From the NCBI RefSeq assembly GCF_018343615.1, contig NZ_JAGYPI010000002.1, forward strand, positions 864,615 through 928,614: DNA of 64,000 nt, written 5' to 3'. The notes beneath the pieces were generated by a model that saw only the letters and a program-made list of their open reading frames with translations, did no database searches and was not told the DNA's origin. Below are positions 1 to 8,628 of the stretch, piece after piece (the first letter of the stretch is position 1; the number at the start of each line of letters is the position of its first letter). Origin of the DNA: Bacillus sp. FJAT-49736. GTDB lineage: Bacteria; Bacillota; Bacilli; Bacillales; Bacillaceae_C. Made by a program: the position numbers and the translations under genes.

Positions 1-495
1 AGTATTTTTTGTTTTTAAGCTATCTTCCTTCCATTGAAAATAAGTTTCTTCATGACTTGGCTGCGAAAATAGAGAATTAGGATAAGGCAAAGCAAGCTCG
101 GGTATTTCTTCCACTTTAAAGTATCGTAATTCAACTGTTTCTCTGTCTACCGGATTCAGTTTTCCGCTTTTTACTTCACACTCAAAAAGGAAAACGTTAT
201 ATTCCACTTTATCACCGTTGGGATACTCGTATCTAAAGTCACTCCCGCCAAACACACCTAACAACTTTTTTGGTACTACATGTAGCCCAGTTTCCTCCTT
301 AACTTCGCGAACTATTGCTTCCGCAGGTGCCTCCCCAGGCTCAATGGCCCCAGCAGGGAGGCTCCATTTTGCTCCGTTCCCTTTGTATTGAAATAAAATC
401 TCTCCCGCTTCATTACGAATAATTGTTGCTACACTTGGTATGAAAATCAATTCGTTTCCCACTTTATCTCTGAGCATCTTATAATAATCAGACAT
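1..495 (-). CDS. NUDIX hydrolase, C-terminus cut by window edge
   Basis: An open frame runs from ATG at 493-495 to base 1 with no stop, so the C-terminus lies outside the window (165 codons visible). NUDIX hydrolases cleave nucleoside diphosphates linked to another group, using divalent metal. The Nudix box is complete: G-x5-E-x7-R-E-V-x-E-E-T-G-L, reading from GAIEPGEAP into REVKEETGL at about residues 41-63. The remaining sequence fits the usual fold, with the box preceded by WSLPAG and followed by beta strands. The substrate cannot be inferred. It is followed on the same strand by nothing visible; the broken GNAT gene lies just upstream, 16 bases away, and may be co-transcribed. Confidence 0.85.
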   Translation of the reverse strand, partial: MSDYYKMLRDKVGNELIFIPSVATIIRNEAGEILFQYKGNGAKWSLPAGAIEPGEAPAEAIVREVKEETGLHVVPKKLLGVFGGSDFRYEYPNGDKVEYNVFLFECEVKSGKLNPVDRETVELRYFKVEEIPELALPYPNSLFSQPSHEETYFQWKEDSLKTKNT

Positions 496-511
496 TCCCA
501 ATTTCCACACC

Positions 512-1183
512 TCATTCAAAATATTTATAGTAGGATTCCATCTGAGCCCTTAAACAACACCCATTCTTTTTGAAAACATTCTGCATCCTAATATTTGTGG
601 TCTGAGTGCTCCCAATATAATATGTCGCACCCATTTCCTTCAGAAAACTTAATGATTGGTTGTGAAGGATGGAGCTTAATCCTTTTCCACGTTCTTTAGG
701 AACGATTCCAAAGTAGAATAGCCGGCCTTCATCCTCGGTACCCGGTTCTATATGAGGGATGGTAACAGCAATTGGCTCTTCTTCTTTTATAAAAACACGG
801 CAGGAATTCCGCCATTTTTTTCGTCCCAATTCACTTTTGATAGAATCAAAATGTTGTTCCATAGTTAGGGATGATGCCTGATTATCAGATAATTACATTG
901 ACTCCTTCCATGTTTTAATAAAAACTTCTTCTGAAAGTTCATCGTCTAATGACATCCACTGAAAATTAGATAGACAGGGAACTAGTTCACTTAAATCTTT
1001 TTCATATTCCACAATGGAAGATTTATGTTCAAAGCCATTGGATAAAAGTGCTTCCCGGTAATCATTATCCAATGTTTTGACCAAAACACTGATATGCTGC
1101 AGATGATGGATCTCGCATAGCTTTGTTAACTGGCCGATTTTATCTTTGAAATTCATCTCTTTTATTTCTCCACTTTCTTCCAA
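512..1183 (-). pseudogene. GNAT acetyltransferase split by one in-frame TAA
   Basis: Two open frames, 893-1183 (N-terminal 96 residues) and 512-862 (C-terminal 116 residues), lie in the same frame and are separated by a single TAA at 893-895 and ten sense codons (LSDNQASSLT). Read through, they make one protein of about 220 residues. The C-terminal half carries the GNAT acetyl-CoA site, with FGIVPKERGKGL followed by the SILHNQSL helix and the YYIGST strand. GNAT enzymes move an acetyl group from acetyl-CoA to an amine. The first start used is TTG at 1183, but the frame stays open upstream to a TGA near 1230, so the true start is uncertain. Most likely a recent nonsense mutation; a sequencing error is the alternative. 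Confidence 0.75.
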
Positions 1184-1395
1184 GCGATATATAGCGGCAA
1201 TCCGTTTAACACTTTGAATGTTCCTTCAAAAAGTTTTTCTATAATGGCTAAATCTTGCAATACAATCAGCCCTTCACACTATTTCTTTCTTCTATTAATT
1301 CTATTTTCTTATATAGGTTTCCTTTATTTTGTTATACACAACAATCGGGGTTCTGGTCTTTTTGGCTTCTGTACTAGCTTTTTCGGCATAATTCT

Positions 1396-1554
1396 CCCTT
1401 TTTTCGGCGTTTACTCCTTCTTTTTCGGCACGTTGCCCTAGATTTTCGGCACTTCACTACAATTTCTCCATTTCGCCTCAATTTTTCGGCAGGTTTCCCC
1501 TTTTTTCCGGCGTTTACCCCTTCTTTTTCGTCACGTTGTCCTAGATTTTCGGCA
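1396..1554. repeat. TTTTTCGGC-rich degenerate direct repeat
   Basis: Between the GNAT relic and the transporter (1184-1689) there is no convincing gene. It holds many copies of the word TTTTCGGC. One unit of about 56 bases is present twice, at 1396-1451 and 1497-1554, each reading from CCCTTTTTTCGGCGTTTAC to CTAGATTTTCGGCA with a few substitutions. A 75-residue frame at 1214-1441 is a by-product of the T-rich repeat and was not called. The repeats may derive from intergenic repeat expansion; no function is evident. Confidence 0.6.
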
Positions 1555-1689
1555 GGTTCACCCTGGGTTTCTCCTCTCCTATTCGAACTCAGTACCTATC
1601 CACAGAACACAAACCATTTACCTAAATGATAAAAAACATGTTTACCTCCAAAATATTAGGGTAAAAAAACACTGGAGGTGATTTAAGCA

Positions 1690-2820
1690 TTGATAGAATT
1701 TAAAAATGTATCCAAACAATACGATGGTGGCTATTTGGCCATTAAGAACTTAAATTTTTCCATCAAGGACAACGAGTTGCTTGTTCTCATTGGTCCAAGT
1801 GGGTGTGGAAAGACAACCACGATGAAGATGATTAATAGAATAATCGAACCGACCAGTGGCGAAATAACCATCAACGGAGAAAGCATTAAACAGCAAAATC
1901 CAGTAGAACTCAGAAGAAATATTGGCTACGTGATCCAACAAATTGGGTTGATGCCACATATGACGATCCGGGAAAATGTAGCGTTAGTTCCAAAGTTAAA
2001 AAAATGGGAAGAAGTAAAATACAAGGACAAAGTCGACGAACTCTTGAAAATGGTGGGGCTAAATCCAGCCGAAATAGGGGACCGTTTTCCGGACGAATTG
2101 TCTGGTGGGCAACAGCAGAGAATTGGTGTTATAAGGGCATTAGCAGCTGACCCGGATATCATATTAATGGATGAACCTTTCAGTGCATTGGACCCAATTA
2201 GCCGTGAACAATTGCAGGAAGAATTAGTTCGTCTGCAGCAAGAAATAAAGAAAACTATTGTCTTTGTTACACACGATATGGACGAAGCATTAAAGATAGC
2301 TGATCGAATTTGTATAATGAAAGACGGAGAAATAATTCAAATTGACGAGCCTGAGAAGATTTTAAGACATCCTGCTAATGAATTTGTCCGTCAATTTCTA
2401 GGAGAAGATCGTCTTCAGGACTCCAATACCCTTCCTAATATCGAACAGCTCATGGCCCCCCCAATCACAGCTTATCCTTCACGCGGACTTGCGGAAGCAG
2501 TGAAAATCATGCGCCAAAAACGAGTGGATAATTTAATCATAGCTGATAAAAATGACCATTATTATGGGGTCGTCAATATTTGGGATATGAGGAGAGCTTA
2601 CGGAAACGAGCAATTGACCTTGATTGATCTCATCCACAAGGACATTCCTACTATTACACCCGATGAAAATCCCGAAAAGGCATTTCAATTAGTTAATGAC
2701 TCCCCATATGGCTTCGTTCCAGTTATTGACCAAAACGGAAAAGTAATAGGAATCATTAATCGCTCAAGCATTGTAAAATTTGTTGCAGACCGCTTTGACG
2801 ATTCGACAGGAGGGATTTAG
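1690..2820 (+). CDS. OpuF/ProV-type ABC transporter ATPase with CBS domains
   Basis: ATP-binding subunit of a compatible-solute (glycine betaine/choline type) ABC importer. The Walker A motif GPSGCGKTT is at about residues 36-44, the signature LSGGQQQR near 137-144, and Walker B ILMDEPFSALD near 157-167. The C-terminal part (about residues 250-370) holds two CBS motifs, as in the ProV/OpuA/OpuC class, where they sense ionic strength. Length 376 fits the class. The start is TTG with GGAGGTG nine bases upstream. The following permease-binding-protein fusion begins within a few bases of this stop, so the two genes form a two-component transporter like OpuFA-OpuFB of Bacillus infantis; that assignment is by architecture, not by measured substrate. 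Confidence 0.88.
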   Translation: MIEFKNVSKQYDGGYLAIKNLNFSIKDNELLVLIGPSGCGKTTTMKMINRIIEPTSGEITINGESIKQQNPVELRRNIGYVIQQIGLMPHMTIRENVALVPKLKKWEEVKYKDKVDELLKMVGLNPAEIGDRFPDELSGGQQQRIGVIRALAADPDIILMDEPFSALDPISREQLQEELVRLQQEIKKTIVFVTHDMDEALKIADRICIMKDGEIIQIDEPEKILRHPANEFVRQFLGEDRLQDSNTLPNIEQLMAPPITAYPSRGLAEAVKIMRQKRVDNLIIADKNDHYYGVVNIWDMRRAYGNEQLTLIDLIHKDIPTITPDENPEKAFQLVNDSPYGFVPVIDQNGKVIGIINRSSIVKFVADRFDDSTGGI

Positions 2821-2822
2821 CT

Positions 2823-4385
2823 ATTAATAGTTTATGGAATGAAATAAAAGATGTTTCCGTTAACCGACTACCAGAGGTTGGCAGTTTACTCGTTGAACAT
2901 ATTTATCTTTCACTCATTTCTATTGTAATTGCTATTGTGATTGCGGTTCCGCTTGGAATTTTCTTAACTCGCCAAAAGAAGATAGCGGATATAGTCATTG
3001 GTATTACCGCAGCACTGCAAACCATTCCCAGCCTTGCATTACTTGTTTTCTTAGTTCCTTTTATCGGAACAGGAAAACCGCCTGCTATTATCGCACTAAC
3101 CATCTATGGATTATTGCCCATCCTTCGTAATACATATTTAGGTATTATGAATGTGAACAGTAGTACGGTGGAAGCTGGTATCGGAATGGGAATGACAAGC
3201 AGGCAGGTTCTTTGGAAAATTGAGCTCCCTCTCGCGCTAAATGTAATCATGGGAGGTATTCGCACTGCGGCTGTTATGGTCGTTGGAGTAGCAACAATTG
3301 CAGGTTTAATAGGTGCTGGAGGTCTAGGAGATTTAATTTTCCGTGGCTTACAAACGTATAACTCCGGACTCATTATTGCTGGAGCACTACCTTCTGCTTT
3401 GATTGCAATTTTATTTGACTTAATCCTAAAACGGTTTGAAAACGCGGCGAAACCTGGCAGTAAAAAGAAATTTTCAAAAGCCAAAAGATGGGTTACCGTA
3501 GGAATCACCGCAGCCGTACTTATTTCCGGAATTTCGGTAGGAATTGTGAAAGCAGTCAATAATAAAAATGCTATTACTATAACAGGGAAAAATTTTACCG
3601 AACAAGAGATTTTAGTTAATATCTATAAAGAATTAATCGAAGATCGAACCAACCTGAAAGTTAATAAACAATCCTTTATAAGCGGATCAGCAGCTGTTTT
3701 TCAAGGCTTAAAAAAGGGTGACTATGATATTAGTGTTGAGTATACCGGTACAGGATTAATGAATTATTTAAAAGAAGACATCGGTACTACAGATCCTGAA
3801 AAGGTATATCAATATGTTAAAAAACGTTTCCAGAAGAAATACAATCTAATCTGGTTAGATCCAATTGGATTTAATAATACCTACTCTTTAACCATCCGAA
3901 AAGAGGATGCAAAAAAGTGGAATATCAAGACCATTTCCGATTTAAAAGAAAAGGCACCACAGCTGACACTCGCTTCTGAACCAGAGTTCCTTGAACGTGA
4001 CGATGGATACCCCGGCTTGAAAAAAGCTTACGGAATCCAATTCGGAAAAACACAGGCTATGGATTCAGGAATTATTTACAGTGCTGCTAAAAACCATAAA
4101 GCAGATGTTATCGATGCCTATACGACGGACGGACGAATTCCTGCCTTTCATTTGCAGGTGCTTGAAGATGATCAGCATGTTTTTCCACCATATAATGCCG
4201 TCCCTGTAGTGAGAGGCGAGGTGCTAAAAAAACATCCAGAGCTAAAAAAGGTGTTAAACTTACTCGCAGGAAAAATCACTGATAAAAAAATGCAGGAATT
4301 AAATGCCGAAGTCGATATTCATAAGAAAACATATAAAGATGTCGCCCATCAGTTTTTAGTAGAAGAGGGATTAATAGAAAATTAA
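2823..4385 (+). CDS. OpuFB-like fused permease and substrate-binding protein
   Basis: One polypeptide joins an ABC transmembrane domain (about residues 20-215) to an extracellular OpuB/OpuC-type substrate-binding domain (about residues 230-520). The permease part has the EAA-like loop GMTSRQVLWKIELPLALN. The binding domain shows GKNFTEQEI, EYTGTG, GFNNTYSL and AYTTDGRI, typical of quaternary-amine binding proteins. An ATG/GTG search finds the first start only at 2937, inside the first membrane helix, but the frame is open back to 2820. AGGAGGG at 2809-2814 is eight bases before an ATT at 2823, giving INSLWNEI, so an ATT start is proposed here. It completes the transporter with the upstream ATPase. 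Confidence 0.85.
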   Translation: MNSLWNEIKDVSVNRLPEVGSLLVEHIYLSLISIVIAIVIAVPLGIFLTRQKKIADIVIGITAALQTIPSLALLVFLVPFIGTGKPPAIIALTIYGLLPILRNTYLGIMNVNSSTVEAGIGMGMTSRQVLWKIELPLALNVIMGGIRTAAVMVVGVATIAGLIGAGGLGDLIFRGLQTYNSGLIIAGALPSALIAILFDLILKRFENAAKPGSKKKFSKAKRWVTVGITAAVLISGISVGIVKAVNNKNAITITGKNFTEQEILVNIYKELIEDRTNLKVNKQSFISGSAAVFQGLKKGDYDISVEYTGTGLMNYLKEDIGTTDPEKVYQYVKKRFQKKYNLIWLDPIGFNNTYSLTIRKEDAKKWNIKTISDLKEKAPQLTLASEPEFLERDDGYPGLKKAYGIQFGKTQAMDSGIIYSAAKNHKADVIDAYTTDGRIPAFHLQVLEDDQHVFPPYNAVPVVRGEVLKKHPELKKVLNLLAGKITDKKMQELNAEVDIHKKTYKDVAHQFLVEEGLIEN

Positions 4386-4394
4386 TAGAATGAT

Positions 4395-4426
4395 AGATCA
4401 GTGTGATAGCACGCTGATCTTTTTTA
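4395..4426 (+). terminator. Rho-independent terminator of the opuF-like operon
   Basis: The arms AGATCAGTGTG and CACGCTGATCT flank the loop ATAG and are followed by a T run. It lies ten bases after the transporter stop and abuts the end of the convergent YrdB-like gene. Confidence 0.85.
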
Positions 4427-4756
4427 TATTTTCAGCAGATTATCTAATACTAGTGCAATCAATGCAACCATAAAAAATGCGCCAGCTATTATGTGCCTTC
4501 CAGTTGCATATAAAGCTGCTGAAGCTAATCCAAAAACGATTAATTTTAGCATAATATTTAATGGAGCATTTACTGGAATTTTCGCCTTAGGTGCAAGAAA
4601 TAACCCCCAAACATAGGCAACAAAAAGTGGGGTTCCAATTCCTAAAAGAAGCTTCATCGCAATTCCTTTTCCCACGTGAAACCCCCAATAACTGTATGCA
4701 GCTAATGCCGCCAGCTCGATGAGAAAAAGAATAGTCAAAAACAAATATGCAAACAT
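4424..4756 (-). CDS. YrdB/DUF2568 family membrane protein
   Basis: A 110-residue integral membrane protein with about four hydrophobic helices (residues 3-24, 32-52, 65-85, 88-108). The segment YVWGLFLAPKAK between helices two and three is characteristic of the YrdB family (DUF2568), whose function is unknown. The start ATG at 4756 has the ribosome site AGGAGGC upstream. It is on the same strand as, and 15 bases downstream of, the metallo-beta-lactamase-fold gene, so it is probably the last gene of the TetR-led operon. Confidence 0.75.
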   Translation of the reverse strand: MFAYLFLTILFLIELAALAAYSYWGFHVGKGIAMKLLLGIGTPLFVAYVWGLFLAPKAKIPVNAPLNIMLKLIVFGLASAALYATGRHIIAGAFFMVALIALVLDNLLKI

Positions 4757-4771
4757 ACAAGAAGCCTCCTT

Positions 4772-5461
4772 TTATAAATTAGTTACACCGAGTTCCCGTT
4801 CCATTTTCCGAATATAGCCATCGATTTGATTGGCAGGTTCAATTACTGAATTTCCATGACATACTTCTAATCGCTTCGGCTGCAGGTCCCCTATAATCTT
4901 GCCGCTTGTTACTGCTTCTTTCATATCTGGTGTAAACATGGCCATTGGTTTTTGCAGTAGACCCTTTTTGGAGGTAAATAAATCTCCAGCTAGTAAAACT
5001 TGATCCTGCTCGTGATAATATACAACATGACCAGGTGAGTGACCAGGCGTATGATATGGACGTAATCCCGCAATCCTTTGGAGATTACCCTGATCATCTG
5101 TCGGTAATGTTCTTGCTATGCCCTTTGCCACAAACTGTGATGGTTTTTTCCTTCCAGGGTACGGAAACTCCCCTTCCATATATGGAATTTCGATTTGATG
5201 TGCGTATACAGGGACATTTTTTTCTTTTAAAATTGATTTTAATGCACCTACATGATCGGAATGACCGTGTGTTAATAAAATATTTTGAAGTGGCCCGCGT
5301 TGAATCTCCTGGATATATTTTTGGATTCCTTTTGCCATCGGAGATATACCTGCATCTACCAATGTAACCCCTTGTTCATCCGTTACTAGCCAGACATGAA
5401 TAGGAATGAACATCCACGTTTTCAAGCTCCAAATATGCTCCGAAATTTGTTCGATTTTCAC
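4772..5461 (-). CDS. MBL-fold metallo-hydrolase
   Basis: A 229-residue metallo-beta-lactamase-fold hydrolase. The metal-binding motif THGHSDH (H65, H67, D69, H70) is intact, with further ligands in HTPGHSPGH (about residues 137-145) and AGDLF (about 158-162). The overall plan is that of the glyoxalase II/lactonase-like branch; the substrate is unknown. Its ATG is three bases after the stop of the TetR gene, so the two are translated from one message. The pairing suggests the regulator responds to a compound the hydrolase acts on, which is inference. Confidence 0.85.
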   Translation of the reverse strand: MKIEQISEHIWSLKTWMFIPIHVWLVTDEQGVTLVDAGISPMAKGIQKYIQEIQRGPLQNILLTHGHSDHVGALKSILKEKNVPVYAHQIEIPYMEGEFPYPGRKKPSQFVAKGIARTLPTDDQGNLQRIAGLRPYHTPGHSPGHVVYYHEQDQVLLAGDLFTSKKGLLQKPMAMFTPDMKEAVTSGKIIGDLQPKRLEVCHGNSVIEPANQIDGYIRKMERELGVTNL

Positions 5462-5464
5462 TTT

Positions 5465-6094
5465 TTACAGCCCCTTTTGTTTTAATTTCTCTTTAAAGCC
5501 TAAAAGCAGAATGGCAACCGCTTCATCAAAAGTAGGAATTAATCTTTCCATTAAAGTATCAAGAGTTTCATGGGGGTAAGAATAAGTTGCAACTATTCCT
5601 TGGATGTTAAAAAAGAAAATACGTGCAAAGGCTAACAGCTGCTCACCCTCGTCAATGGAAAGGCATTTTCGAATTACCTGCTTAATGATATTAAATAACT
5701 CCAACCGCAGCTTATTGATTTCTGAATTCGGTTCTTCCACATCCACTCTGGAGGATTGTGCTGTAATAAAAATGGTATACATACTCCGATTAAGGAGACA
5801 AAAATAGATAAATTCCCTGCTAATTTCCTTCAACTGCTGCTCAAAGCTTATGGATGAATCAGCTGAAATATATTCCATTTTATTCCTCAAATCCTCTAAT
5901 ACAGGCATGGAAAGTCTATGGAGCAAAGCTTCCTTATCCTTAAAATAAATATAGATGGTGGTATGGGAACATCCAGCTTCTTTCGCAATTTCCCGCATTG
6001 TCACATGGTCATAACCCCTTTTCGCAAACAATTTACCTGCTGCAAGCAAGATACTCTTCTTTGTCTCTTCCGCTCGTTGTTCCTGTTTACTCAT
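5465..6094 (-). CDS. TetR/AcrR family transcriptional regulator
   Basis: A 209-residue repressor with a TetR DNA-binding domain at residues 12-60: AAGKLFAKRGYDHVTMREIA, then EAGCSHTTIYIYFKDKEALL. The C-terminal part is a helical ligand domain (TetR_C_33-like in appearance; the exact family was not established). It is the first gene of an operon with the MBL hydrolase and probably the YrdB-like protein. Three AACC-n3-GGTT boxes lie 34-76 bases upstream of its start, which implies autoregulation. The pirin gene is divergent across the same intergenic region and could share control. Confidence 0.88.
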   Translation of the reverse strand: MSKQEQRAEETKKSILLAAGKLFAKRGYDHVTMREIAKEAGCSHTTIYIYFKDKEALLHRLSMPVLEDLRNKMEYISADSSISFEQQLKEISREFIYFCLLNRSMYTIFITAQSSRVDVEEPNSEINKLRLELFNIIKQVIRKCLSIDEGEQLLAFARIFFFNIQGIVATYSYPHETLDTLMERLIPTFDEAVAILLLGFKEKLKQKGL

Positions 6095-6127
6095 GCTCTT
6101 CTCCTAACTACTTGAATTTTATATTAT

Positions 6128-6170
6128 AACCATTGGTTACTAACCGTTGGTTATAATATAACCGATGGTT
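6128..6170. promoter_or_regulatory. Triple AACC-n3-GGTT operator upstream of TetR gene
   Basis: Three copies of an 11-bp inverted repeat occur in 43 bases: AACCATTGGTT (6128-6138), AACCGTTGGTT (6142-6152) and AACCGATGGTT (6160-6170). The centres are 14 and 18 bases apart. They lie just upstream of the TetR start, in the region shared with the divergent pirin gene. TATAAT-like sequence overlaps them at about 6151-6158. They are the obvious candidate binding sites for the adjacent TetR protein. Confidence 0.75.
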
Positions 6171-6304
6171 AGTTTATTGTCAAAATATTTTTGCCTATTA
6201 TCAAAAAATCATTATAGAACGGGAATCATATTATTTTTCATTTTTGCCCAGCATGTATATCATAATAAAAGAAAAGCGATTCTATCTGAAAGAAGGAAAT
6301 CACA

Positions 6305-7165
6305 ATGACAGAACTTACTCCTTTTCAAAGAGATATAAAAAATCATTGGAATGTAACTTATAATCAAAATGGCTACCCCCATGTACAGCAAGGATGGGTA
6401 TTACATCCGGAAAGGCAAAAGGAATTCGATCCATTTATTTTAATGGCGGAGGACTGGTTTAAGCGTGGGACCTTCTCTGATCACCCGCATCGTGGATTTC
6501 AAACCATTACGTATGTTGTGGATGGACGTTTGGAGCATATTGATAATCATGGCGGGCATTCTATTTTGGAGGCCGGTGATGTTCAATATATGAATGCAGG
6601 CTGGGCTGCAAGACATGCTGAAGAAGCAGTTGATGATGACCTTATACATACATTGCAATTATGGTTGAACTTACCTAAATCATTAAAAACAACCAAAACA
6701 TCCTATCAAAATATTTATGTGGAGGATGCCCCTGTGGTTTCCTTTGACAAAGGAAGAATACGGGTGTATTCAGGTGAAATTGCAGGTGTGAAGGGACCAA
6801 TGGAAAGTGTAGTTCCTATTACAATGGCGGAAATAAGCTTCTCTGCCGGCGGATTTTACACTCATGTATTACCGGAGAATCACAATGCCTTTCTCTATGT
6901 GCTTTCAGGTGAGCTAGAATTTGGCCAAAGTAAAACAGCTTTACGGAAAACAAATGCAGCTACCCTAACATGCAATGAAAATGGAACTGGCAGCAGCGAA
7001 CTGATTATTAAGGCAAATACACGCTCAAAGGTTCTTATATATTCCGGAGTTCCTATCAAAGAAGAAGTGGTAGCGTACGGCCCATTCGTCATGAATTCAA
7101 TGGAAGAAATTCAACAAGCTTTTCGCGACTATCATGATGGTAAGTTTGGCCAGCCAGCAGTTTAA
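6305..7165 (+). CDS. Pirin family protein
   Basis: A 286-residue bicupin of the pirin family. The N-terminal cupin contains the metal-binding pattern DHPHRGFQTITYVVDG (about residues 59-74) with H and E ligands continuing in LEAGDVQYMNAG. Some bacterial pirins act as quercetin 2,3-dioxygenases; others are redox or iron-linked regulators. The C-terminal domain is the Pirin_C cupin. The ATG follows AGAAGGAAA. It is divergent from the TetR operon and followed 71 bases later by an FMN reductase, so a flavonoid or quinone context is plausible but not shown. Confidence 0.88.
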   Translation: MTELTPFQRDIKNHWNVTYNQNGYPHVQQGWVLHPERQKEFDPFILMAEDWFKRGTFSDHPHRGFQTITYVVDGRLEHIDNHGGHSILEAGDVQYMNAGWAARHAEEAVDDDLIHTLQLWLNLPKSLKTTKTSYQNIYVEDAPVVSFDKGRIRVYSGEIAGVKGPMESVVPITMAEISFSAGGFYTHVLPENHNAFLYVLSGELEFGQSKTALRKTNAATLTCNENGTGSSELIIKANTRSKVLIYSGVPIKEEVVAYGPFVMNSMEEIQQAFRDYHDGKFGQPAV

Positions 7166-7242
7166 TTGATTTATTACAATAGTTGATATACTATTATAAG
7201 CAGATTACAATTTGTAACTAACATCTTAGGAGGGAATTGAAT

Positions 7243-7791
7243 TTGAAAATAGTAGCATTAGTTGGAAGTAACCGTAAAGAATCTTATAATAAGAAGCTTG
7301 CAGTCTATATGCAAGAACGATATAAGGGGAAACTGGACATTGAAATATTACCAATCGAGCAACTTCCAATGTACAATCAGGATGATGAACTTAACCCTGC
7401 CGACATTGTAAAAGATATCAAAGGAAAAGTTCTTGAAAGTGATGGTATCCTTATCGTAACACCTGAGTACAACCATTCTATTCCAGCCGTTTTAAAAAAT
7501 GCAATTGATTGGTTCTCACGCGTGGAAAGAGTAATGGTTCATAAACCTGTAATGATTGCTGGCGGCTCAGGAGGAGTACTAGGTACTGTTCGAGCTCAAA
7601 TGCATCTTCGTCAAATCATGAACTCACCTGGTGTTTCCGCCTTAACATTACCAGGTAACGAAGTATTTATCGGTGCAATCCAAAGTAAGTTAGATGAAAC
7701 TGGAAAGCTTGTTGATGAAGCGACTATTCAATTTTTAGATAAAGTAGTGGAAAACTTCATCGATTGGATTAAGCAAACAAAACGATATTAA
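7243..7791 (+). CDS. NADPH-dependent FMN reductase
   Basis: A flavodoxin-fold oxidoreductase of 182 residues. Diagnostic segments are the phosphate-binding loop VGSNRKES near residues 6-13, TPEYNHSIPAVLKNAIDW at about 77-94, and GGSGGVLG at about 109-116, as in NADPH-dependent FMN/azo/chromate reductases. Two TTG codons compete as start; the one at 7243 is nine bases after AGGAGGG, whereas 7237 is only three bases away, so 7243 is chosen. It probably transfers electrons from NADPH to FMN or quinone-like acceptors. A strong terminator follows directly. Confidence 0.88.
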   Translation: MKIVALVGSNRKESYNKKLAVYMQERYKGKLDIEILPIEQLPMYNQDDELNPADIVKDIKGKVLESDGILIVTPEYNHSIPAVLKNAIDWFSRVERVMVHKPVMIAGGSGGVLGTVRAQMHLRQIMNSPGVSALTLPGNEVFIGAIQSKLDETGKLVDEATIQFLDKVVENFIDWIKQTKRY

Positions 7792-7798
7792 TTTGAAG

Positions 7799-7827
7799 AG
7801 ATCAAACCACTTGGTTTGATCTTTTTT
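7799..7827 (+). terminator. Terminator after the FMN reductase
   Basis: The arms GATCAAACC and GGTTTGATC surround a four-base loop and are followed by TTTTTT. It starts eight bases after the reductase stop. Confidence 0.9.
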
Positions 7828-7965
7828 ATCGTATTCACAAATACTTTGAATTGCTGTCAAACTCTGTCACATTATGTAATATAACTGTAACCCCCCTGTG
7901 AAGACGCGGTTATATAAAAACTTGTATAGTGGATATAGCAAATAAACATCAGGAGGTACAACAAC

Positions 7966-8412
7966 ATGGTGAAAAAAATCTTCTCGACTGTAGTAATTGC
8001 ATCTGCGCTTATCTTTGGATTCACAGCAAAAGGTCACAACGCTGAAGCTGCGTATTACAACACAAAGGCGATTTCTGTTGCCAAAAGTAATCTTGGTGTT
8101 CCTTACCGCTACGGAGGCATTAGTCCTGCAGGATTCGATTGTTCTGGTCTTGTAAAATATTCTTACGGCAAAGCTGGAGTAGCATTGCCTAGAACAGCTG
8201 GAGATATGTTCTCTAAAGGTACACGTGCTAAAACATTAAAAGCAGGAGACTTAGTTTTCTTCGCTCAAAATAAAGCTTCGAAACCATCTCATGTCGGTAT
8301 CTATCTCGGCAGCGGAAAATTTATTAATGCTTCTTCTTCTAAGGGAGTATCTATTACTACTCTTAGCAATCCTTATTGGAAGCCTCGTTATGTTGGAGCA
8401 AAGCATATATAA
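7966..8412 (+). CDS. Secreted NlpC/P60 cell-wall endopeptidase
   Basis: A 148-residue exported peptidase. Residues 1-28 form a Sec signal peptide (KK, hydrophobic core, cleavage near HNAEAA). The mature protein is a single NlpC/P60 domain with catalytic Cys59 in FDCSG, His109 in SHVGIYLG and a polar third residue, Asn121, in FINAS. These enzymes cut gamma-D-glutamyl-diaminopimelate links in peptidoglycan stem peptides. There are no LysM or SH3 wall-binding repeats, so it is a minimal form. The ATG follows AGGAGGT. It is monocistronic, with a terminator directly behind. Confidence 0.9.
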   Translation: MVKKIFSTVVIASALIFGFTAKGHNAEAAYYNTKAISVAKSNLGVPYRYGGISPAGFDCSGLVKYSYGKAGVALPRTAGDMFSKGTRAKTLKAGDLVFFAQNKASKPSHVGIYLGSGKFINASSSKGVSITTLSNPYWKPRYVGAKHI

Positions 8413-8424
8413 TAATATAAATTT

Positions 8425-8452
8425 AGCTTCGGTGCAGACCGAAGCTTTTTTG
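8425..8452 (+). terminator. Terminator after NlpC/P60 gene
   Basis: A nine-base-pair stem, AGCTTCGGT with ACCGAAGCT around the loop GCAG, is followed by TTTTTT. Confidence 0.92.
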
Positions 8453-8628
8453 TTTGATATTCTTCTGAGTTAAGTAAGGCGAGCTGAATTTACAGATCGA
8501 TTTACTTTACTTTGGTTTCTTATTCGTGCTTTGTTATGAAAACATGCTTCCATTTTGCTCGACACATGTACAACTCTTTTTCATGTCTGTTTTTTTGCAC
8601 AGAACTATTTTTGGGGCGTACCTATTCC

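Noticed and set aside
1214..1441. 75-codon hydrophobic plus-strand frame
   Set aside because: It is made of T-rich repeat words and has no ribosome site; best explained as repeat sequence.
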